Of a DNA stretch of 6,687 nucleotides, positions 4,969 to 6,687 are shown one piece after another. Source of the stretch: an uncultured Phycisphaerales bacterium (GTDB lineage Bacteria; Planctomycetota; Phycisphaerae; Phycisphaerales; UBA1924). Within the stretch, counting starts at the first letter, position 1, and each line of letters opens with the position of its first letter. The notes below the pieces were generated by a model. The model did no database searches. It was not told the origin of the DNA and saw only the letters and a program-made list of their open reading frames with translations. The position numbers were made by a program, and so were the translations under genes. Location: contig CALMQD010000175.1 in assembly GCA_937871415.1 (NCBI GenBank), positions 1 through 6,687 of the forward strand. Reading direction: 5' to 3'.

Positions 4969-6687
4969 ATGACCACCGCGCCGTCCATGCTGTCGCCGAT
5001 CGCACCCGGAAACACCCGGAGCGGAGCGATCGCGGACGTCGTGTGCACACACTGTCGCCAGGTCGTGCCGCGCGGACTGGTGAAAGAGGGCAGCGAACTC
5101 CAGTTCTGCTGTCACGGCTGCGACACCGCGTATCACGTCATCCATTCATGCGGCCTGGACAAGTACTACGCGCTGCGCGAGGGCGCGGACCAAGCGGCGA
5201 CGGGCCCGGCCAAGACCACCGGACGCTCGTACGCCGAGTACGACGATGAGACGTTCAGGAGGCTGTACGTGCGCGGCGACAGGGGCGGGGTGTGTTCGAC
5301 CGAGCTGGTCCTGGAGGGTGTTCACTGCGCAGCGTGCCTGTGGCTTGTGGAGCGTCTGCCGCGGCTGATGCCCGGCGTGCTCGAGGCGAGGCTGAACCTC
5401 CGGCGCTCCCTCGTGACCGTGACCTGGCGCGACGACCAGTCGCCGCTCTCGGCGATCGCGCGGTGCCTGGATCACATCGGCTACCCGCCCCACCCGGCTC
5501 GGGACGTGCGGGCCCGCCAGGTGCAGGCGGCGGAAGATCGAAGGCAACTCGTGCGGATCGGCGTCGCAGGCGCGTGCGCCGGCAACGTGATGCTCCTGGC
5601 CATCTGCCTGTACGCGGGCCTGTTCCAGGGCATCGAGCCCTGGATCGAGCAGTTCTTTCGCTGGTTGAGCCTCGGCATCACCGCGGTCTGTCTGGCGTGG
5701 CCGGGGCGCGTGTTCTTCAGGAGCGCGTGGGCCGCGATCCGCACCCGAACTCCCCACCTCGACGTGCCGATCACCCTGGCGCTCGTCGCCGGGCTTGCCT
5801 GGAGTATCTACACGACGATCCGCGGCTCGGGCGAGATCTACTTCGACTCGCTGAGCGTGCTGGTGTTCGTGCTGCTCTCGGGGCGGTTCGTCCAGCAGCG
5901 TCAGCAGCGACACGCCGCGGACTCGGTGGAGCTGCTCTTTGCCATCACCCCGCGAGCGGCGCGGCTGGTGGACGGCGACACGACGCGCGAGGTCACGGTC
6001 GAGTCGCTGTCCGCCGGAGACGTCGTCGAGGTGCGTGCGGGCGAGTCGTTTCCTGTCGACGGACACGTGGTCCTGGGCTCTTCGAGCGTCGATCAATCGC
6101 TCCTCACGGGCGAGTCTCGCCCGGCGCGAGTGGATCGCGGTGGCGGCGTGCTCGCCGGCGCGGTCAATCTCTCGGCGCCATTGCGCGTGTGCGTCGCCGC
6201 GACGGGCGAACAGACCCGCGTGGGCCGGCTCATGCGGATGGTCGAGGAGTGCTCGCAACGGCGGGCCCCGATCATCCGGATGGCCGACAGGCTCTCGGGC
6301 TACTTCGTCGTCGGCATGCTCGCGATGGGCGTCCTGACCTTCGCCGCGTGGCTGTTCATCGACCCTCCGCGCGCGGTCGACCAGGGCGTGGCGCTGCTCG
6401 TCGTCACCTGCCCCTGTGCGCTGGGGCTGGCAACGCCGCTGACGCTCACGATCGCCCTGGGCCGGGCGGCCCGTCGCGGGATGCTCATCAAAGGCGGCGA
6501 CGCTGTGCAGCAACTGGCCAAGCCGGGCATCATGTTCCTGGACAAGACGGGCACGCTGACGCTCGGCCGGATGTCCCTGGTCCGCTGGCAGGGAAGCGAG
6601 CGCGTGAAGCCGTTCGTGGGCGCGATCGAAGCCCGATCGTCGCACCCGATCGCGCTGGCGCTGGCGCGGGATCTAGCGCCGGCCATC
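4969..6687 (+). CDS. ccoI: Copper-transporting P1B-type ATPase CcoI/FixI, 3'-partial
   Basis: This is a heavy-metal P-type ATPase that uses ATP to move copper across the membrane for the cbb3 CuB site. The frame runs unbroken for 573 codons to the window edge. An N-terminal cysteine domain (about 23-70: CTHC at 26-29, FCCHGC at 46-51) precedes an HMA domain with GVHCAAC (C120, C123). This tandem arrangement is typical of CcoI/FixI rather than of housekeeping CopA. Spans lie near 194-217, 232-252, 264-283 and 290-306. The actuator motif LLTGES is at 378-383, the metal-path motif CPC at 481-483, the phosphorylation site DKTGT at D525-T529, and the HP pair of the nucleotide domain at 559-560. 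The GDG hinge and final spans lie beyond the window. The ATG is 37 bases after the previous stop and has no clear ribosome binding site; an in-frame ATG at 4987 and a TTG at 4945 are alternatives. Confidence 0.95.
   Translation, partial: MTTAPSMLSPIAPGNTRSGAIADVVCTHCRQVVPRGLVKEGSELQFCCHGCDTAYHVIHSCGLDKYYALREGADQAATGPAKTTGRSYAEYDDETFRRLYVRGDRGGVCSTELVLEGVHCAACLWLVERLPRLMPGVLEARLNLRRSLVTVTWRDDQSPLSAIARCLDHIGYPPHPARDVRARQVQAAEDRRQLVRIGVAGACAGNVMLLAICLYAGLFQGIEPWIEQFFRWLSLGITAVCLAWPGRVFFRSAWAAIRTRTPHLDVPITLALVAGLAWSIYTTIRGSGEIYFDSLSVLVFVLLSGRFVQQRQQRHAADSVELLFAITPRAARLVDGDTTREVTVESLSAGDVVEVRAGESFPVDGHVVLGSSSVDQSLLTGESRPARVDRGGGVLAGAVNLSAPLRVCVAATGEQTRVGRLMRMVEECSQRRAPIIRMADRLSGYFVVGMLAMGVLTFAAWLFIDPPRAVDQGVALLVVTCPCALGLATPLTLTIALGRAARRGMLIKGGDAVQQLAKPGIMFLDKTGTLTLGRMSLVRWQGSERVKPFVGAIEARSSHPIALALARDLAPAI

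Noticed and set aside
5146..6645. Long open frame (499 codons) on the minus strand opposite ccoI
   Set aside because: It is antisense to clear P-type ATPase motifs (TGES, CPC, DKTGT) and its product is low-complexity charged sequence with no domain.

Overview
This window carries most of a cbb3-type (C-family) cytochrome c oxidase operon with its assembly genes, all on the + strand. The order is the 3' end of ccoO (probably the ccoO half of a fused ccoN-ccoO gene), ccoQ, ccoP, ccoG (fixG), ccoH (fixH), a SafE/DsbD_2-like membrane protein gene, and a 5' portion of ccoI (fixI) that runs off the right edge. There are no RNA genes, mobile elements, CRISPR arrays or clear terminators. The DNA is GC-rich throughout, with strong G/C preference at third codon positions. 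The apparent CcoN-CcoO fusion, a one-heme CcoP and the GC-rich composition would fit a planctomycete (perhaps Phycisphaerae-like). That assignment is inference from gene architecture only, and no phylogenetic marker is present.

Structural part (1-1868): CcoO brings one membrane anchor and one c-type heme. CcoQ is a 71-residue single-span protein with an unexpected cysteine cluster in its tail. CcoP here has one CXXCH instead of the usual two. A 118-base, strongly C-rich and G-poor gap separates ccoQ from ccoP. A second gap of 101 bases, containing a perfect 9-bp inverted repeat, separates ccoP from ccoG.

Assembly part (1970-6687): CcoG is a polyferredoxin membrane protein, a family known to reduce Cu(II) to Cu(I). 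CcoH/FixH is a small membrane-anchored assembly factor. The SafE-like protein has Cys/His motifs suited to metal or thiol chemistry, and CcoI is a P1B-type copper ATPase. ccoG, ccoH and the SafE-like gene overlap by 4 and 1 bases, which suggests translational coupling. ccoI follows after 37 bases. Together the genes encode a high-affinity terminal oxidase and the route that supplies copper to its heme-CuB centre.

I see no undescribed system. The unusual points are variations on a known operon: the fusion, the mono-heme CcoP, the cysteine-bearing tails of CcoQ and the SafE-like protein, and the two intergenic elements.
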